Shown here piece after piece: positions 62,099-64,000 of a DNA stretch of 64,000 nucleotides (positions are counted from its first letter, which is position 1; every line of letters starts with the position of its first letter). The DNA lies in the NCBI RefSeq assembly GCF_900108855.1, contig NZ_FNXY01000002.1, positions 248,001 to 312,000 on the forward strand, in the 5' to 3' direction. The DNA comes from Dyadobacter koreensis. GTDB lineage: Bacteria; Bacteroidota; Bacteroidia; Cytophagales; Spirosomataceae. The notes below the pieces were generated by a model. The model saw only the letters and a program-made list of their open reading frames with translations. It was not told where the DNA came from and made no database searches. A program made the translations under genes and the position numbers.

Positions 62099-62968
62099 GT
62101 GGCTGAATTAAAACCTTATTTGCAATTAACACGACCAGCCAACCTGGTAACTGCCGTAGCCGACATTCTGGCTGGGATGGCGATAGCACAATTTACTTTT
62201 TCAAGTTTTAATCCGGCTTTCCTTGTTATTTCAACACTCGGTCTGTATGGCGGCGGCGTTGTGATGAATGACGTTTTCGATGCAAAACTTGATGCCATAG
62301 AAAGACCGGAACGCCCGATTCCAAGCGGCAGGGTTCCTTTGCCAGCTGCGACGATGCTCGGTATGACACTGCTGTTTGGCGGGGTTTTGGCTGCTGCTTT
62401 GTTCAGCTTTCAAAGTGGGATGATTGCGGTTGTCATCGCAGCCTTAACTGTTTTATATAACCGTTTCGCAAAACATCATGTCTTTTTTGGTCCGCTAACC
62501 ATGGGAATGTGCCGTGGTGGCAACCTGCTTTTAGGAATGAGCGTTTTACCTGAATCGTTTCAACAATGGAGTTTCGTGGCATTGTTACCCATTGCATACA
62601 TCGCTGCAATCACCTTAATCAGTCAGGATGAAGTGCATGGCGGCAAAAGAAGAACGTTATATATTGCCGTCTTTTTATATCTTGTTGTGCTATTGGCACA
62701 GTTATATATAGCTCAGACACAGGGGAATATTCTTTTTGCACTTCCCTTCGTTCTTTTGCATGCATGGCTTATCGGCCGGCCATTATACAACGCGATACAA
62801 AATCCTGTCGGACCGTTAATTGGCAAGGCAGTGAAAGCAGGAGTACTTTCATTGATTGTGATGAATGCCTCCTGGTGTATGGCTTTTGGACTTTGGCCCA
62901 TCGCGCTGGCAGTTCTGGCGTTGTTGCCATTATCAATACTTTTAGCCCGCGTTTTCGCGGTAACTTAG
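62099..62968 (+). CDS. eboC: EboC: UbiA-like prenyltransferase
   Basis: A 289-residue integral membrane protein with about eight hydrophobic helices, of the UbiA superfamily. It starts with GTG at 62099, 2 bases after the eboB stop. The first Asp-rich motif is NDVFDAKLDAIERPERPIPSG near residue 57 (NDxxDxxxD, binding the prenyl diphosphate through Mg2+), and the second region SQDEVHGGKRRT near residue 178 is atypical of quinone prenyltransferases but typical of EboC. It would join a prenyl group to an unknown polar compound and may thus build a lipid carrier across the membrane, an inference. Next in the cluster is eboD. Confidence 0.86.
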   Translation: MAELKPYLQLTRPANLVTAVADILAGMAIAQFTFSSFNPAFLVISTLGLYGGGVVMNDVFDAKLDAIERPERPIPSGRVPLPAATMLGMTLLFGGVLAAALFSFQSGMIAVVIAALTVLYNRFAKHHVFFGPLTMGMCRGGNLLLGMSVLPESFQQWSFVALLPIAYIAAITLISQDEVHGGKRRTLYIAVFLYLVVLLAQLYIAQTQGNILFALPFVLLHAWLIGRPLYNAIQNPVGPLIGKAVKAGVLSLIVMNASWCMAFGLWPIALAVLALLPLSILLARVFAVT

Positions 62969-63041
62969 AAAAATAAAATGTAGGGAAAAGAAAGTTAAAT
63001 AAGTCATCCCAACATTCGGTCATCCATTATTGTTTTTTAAA

Positions 63042-64000
63042 ATGCAAACCATAAAACAAAGCTTCAAAATAGAATATAATTATTCTATTTTTTTTACCAA
63101 TAACCTTTTTGAGACTGCAAATAGTCAGTTAAGTGATTTCTTGAATTCTTATGCTGAGCAGGGATTTCAGCGCAAAGTTCTGGTTGTGATCGATGGCGGA
63201 TTTCTTTCGCATCATCCGGATTTGCAGGATACTATCAAAAATTATTTCGCTGACCAGGTAAAACATATCCAGCTTGCCAAAGATATTATCGTGGTTCCTG
63301 GTGGTGAAGCTTCTAAAAATGATCCGGATTTATTTGAGAAACTGGCGCAGGCAGTTGACATATATGGCATCGACCGCCACTCGTTCATCGTTGGTATTGG
63401 CGGTGGCGCCGTACTGGATTTGGTAGGATATGCAGCGGCGGTTTCGCACAGAGGAATTAAATTGATCCGCATTCCGACGACCGTTTTATCTCAAAATGAT
63501 TCTGGCGTTGGTGTTAAAAATGGTATCAATTTTCATGGTAAGAAAAACTTCCTTGGAACTTTTGCACCTCCCGTTGCCGTATTCAACGACCTGACTTATC
63601 TGAAAACTTTGGACGATCGTGACTGGCGTGCAGGGATTTCCGAAGCTATAAAAGTGGCTTTAATAAAAGATAAATCATTTTTTGAATGGATTGAAGAAAA
63701 TACTCTTGCTTTGGCTCAACGTGATGAAGCAAAAATGTCTTATCTAATCCACCGTTGCGCTGAAATGCATACCGAACATATCGGAAGCGGCGATCCATTT
63801 GAATTTGGTTCTTCACGTCCGCTGGATTTTGGTCACTGGGCGGCACATAAATTGGAATATCTGACAGATTTTGAAGTGCGTCATGGCGAAGCTGTGGCAA
63901 TTGGTATCGCACTGGATTGTGTTTATGCAAATAAAATCGGAATGCTTTCGGACGCTGATCTTGATCGTATTTACAACGTTTTAGTAAAGTTGGGTTTCGA
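63042..64000 (+). CDS. eboD: EboD: 3-dehydroquinate synthase-like sugar phosphate cyclase (3' end cut by window edge)
   Basis: The frame from ATG 63042 stays open to the window end (319 residues visible). It shows the dehydroquinate-synthase fold: VVPGGEASK near residue 86, IGGGAVLDLVGYAAA near residue 119 with the NAD-binding GGG, IRIPTTVLSQNDSGVGVKNG near residue 142, SEAIKVALIKD near residue 200 with a metal-ligand Glu, GHWAAHKLE near residue 265 and RHGEAVAIGIAL near residue 281 with the other two metal-ligand His. It is the ebo-type member of the sugar phosphate cyclases, which would cyclise a sugar phosphate to a cyclitol or dehydroquinate-like product. It starts 73 bases after eboC; eboE and eboF may follow outside the window. 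Confidence 0.86.
   Translation, partial: MQTIKQSFKIEYNYSIFFTNNLFETANSQLSDFLNSYAEQGFQRKVLVVIDGGFLSHHPDLQDTIKNYFADQVKHIQLAKDIIVVPGGEASKNDPDLFEKLAQAVDIYGIDRHSFIVGIGGGAVLDLVGYAAAVSHRGIKLIRIPTTVLSQNDSGVGVKNGINFHGKKNFLGTFAPPVAVFNDLTYLKTLDDRDWRAGISEAIKVALIKDKSFFEWIEENTLALAQRDEAKMSYLIHRCAEMHTEHIGSGDPFEFGSSRPLDFGHWAAHKLEYLTDFEVRHGEAVAIGIALDCVYANKIGMLSDADLDRIYNVLVKLGF

Noticed and set aside
63242-63930. Short open frames on the minus strand at the right edge
   Set aside because: They are antisense to the clearly coding eboD frame that runs from 63042 to the window end.
1-64000. tRNA, rRNA, CRISPR array, insertion sequences or prophage
   Set aside because: No cloverleaf, ribosomal RNA segment, regularly spaced CRISPR-type repeat, transposase, integrase or phage gene was found; the 28-bp-spaced motif has only three copies of 8 bases.

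Overview
The window looks like chromosomal DNA of a Bacteroidota bacterium, most likely a Cytophagales member close to Dyadobacter. The evidence is a TonB-dependent receptor paired with a DUF4249 lipoprotein, a type IX secretion (T9SS) C-terminal domain on a glycoside hydrolase, tandem FG-GAP/ASPIC-UnbV proteins, a DUF6660-like Cys-rich protein before an RND-TolC fusion, several twin-arginine sugar-metabolism proteins, and -7 promoter elements of the Bacteroidota type TAnnTTTG. The genus is an inference. I saw no rRNA, tRNA, CRISPR array, transposase, integrase or phage gene.

Layout. 1-12.3 kb: two tandem FG-GAP/UnbV beta-propeller proteins converge with a three-gene operon of GH31 glycosidase, DUF4249 lipoprotein and TonB-dependent receptor. 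12.8-20.1 kb: a small lipoprotein, an atypical SDR lacking the YxxxK pair, purH, a zinc-peptidase-like membrane protein, a sodium/solute symporter, a cyclophilin and a lytic transglycosylase. 20.5-24.6 kb: a molybdenum cofactor cluster (moeA, moaD, moaE, a moaC-moaB fusion, moaA). 24.7-27.4 kb: small secreted proteins, an esterase and an ABM-family monooxygenase. 27.5-34.6 kb: two tandem large PVC-type dehydrogenase-like proteins, only the first with a cytochrome c domain, then a palindromic repeat and a Tat-exported hydroxypyruvate-isomerase-like protein. 34.7-39.7 kb: a CBM48-like protein, a hydrolase, an aldo/keto reductase, an M23 peptidase-like protein and a class V aminotransferase. 39.9-43.3 kb: a lipoprotein ending in Gly-Gly next to a glutathionylspermidine-synthase-like ATP-grasp ligase, then a GH30 glycosidase. 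43.4-50.0 kb: a heavy-metal efflux operon (DUF6660-like protein, CusA-TolC fusion, CusB-type adaptor, NicO-like permease). 50.1-54.3 kb: two orphan LuxR-type response regulators and a Tat-exported TIM-barrel/Gfo-Idh pair. 54.5-60.0 kb: a Na+/H+ antiporter, a subtilase, Xaa-Pro aminopeptidase and an MgtC-like protein. 60.2-64.0 kb: the start of an ebo cluster (eboA, eboB, eboC and a truncated eboD) running off the right edge.

Working together. Glycan use is the commonest theme: GH31 with its receptor, GH30, the PVC-type proteins, the TIM-barrel proteins and Gfo/Idh, several of them exported. The two least understood systems are the ebo cluster at the right edge and the lipoprotein/ATP-grasp pair at 39.9-41.7 kb, which has the same architecture as E. 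coli ygiB-ygiC. Many intergenic hairpins separate the units, and seven TAnnTTTG elements mark candidate promoters, two of them lying almost on the start codon.
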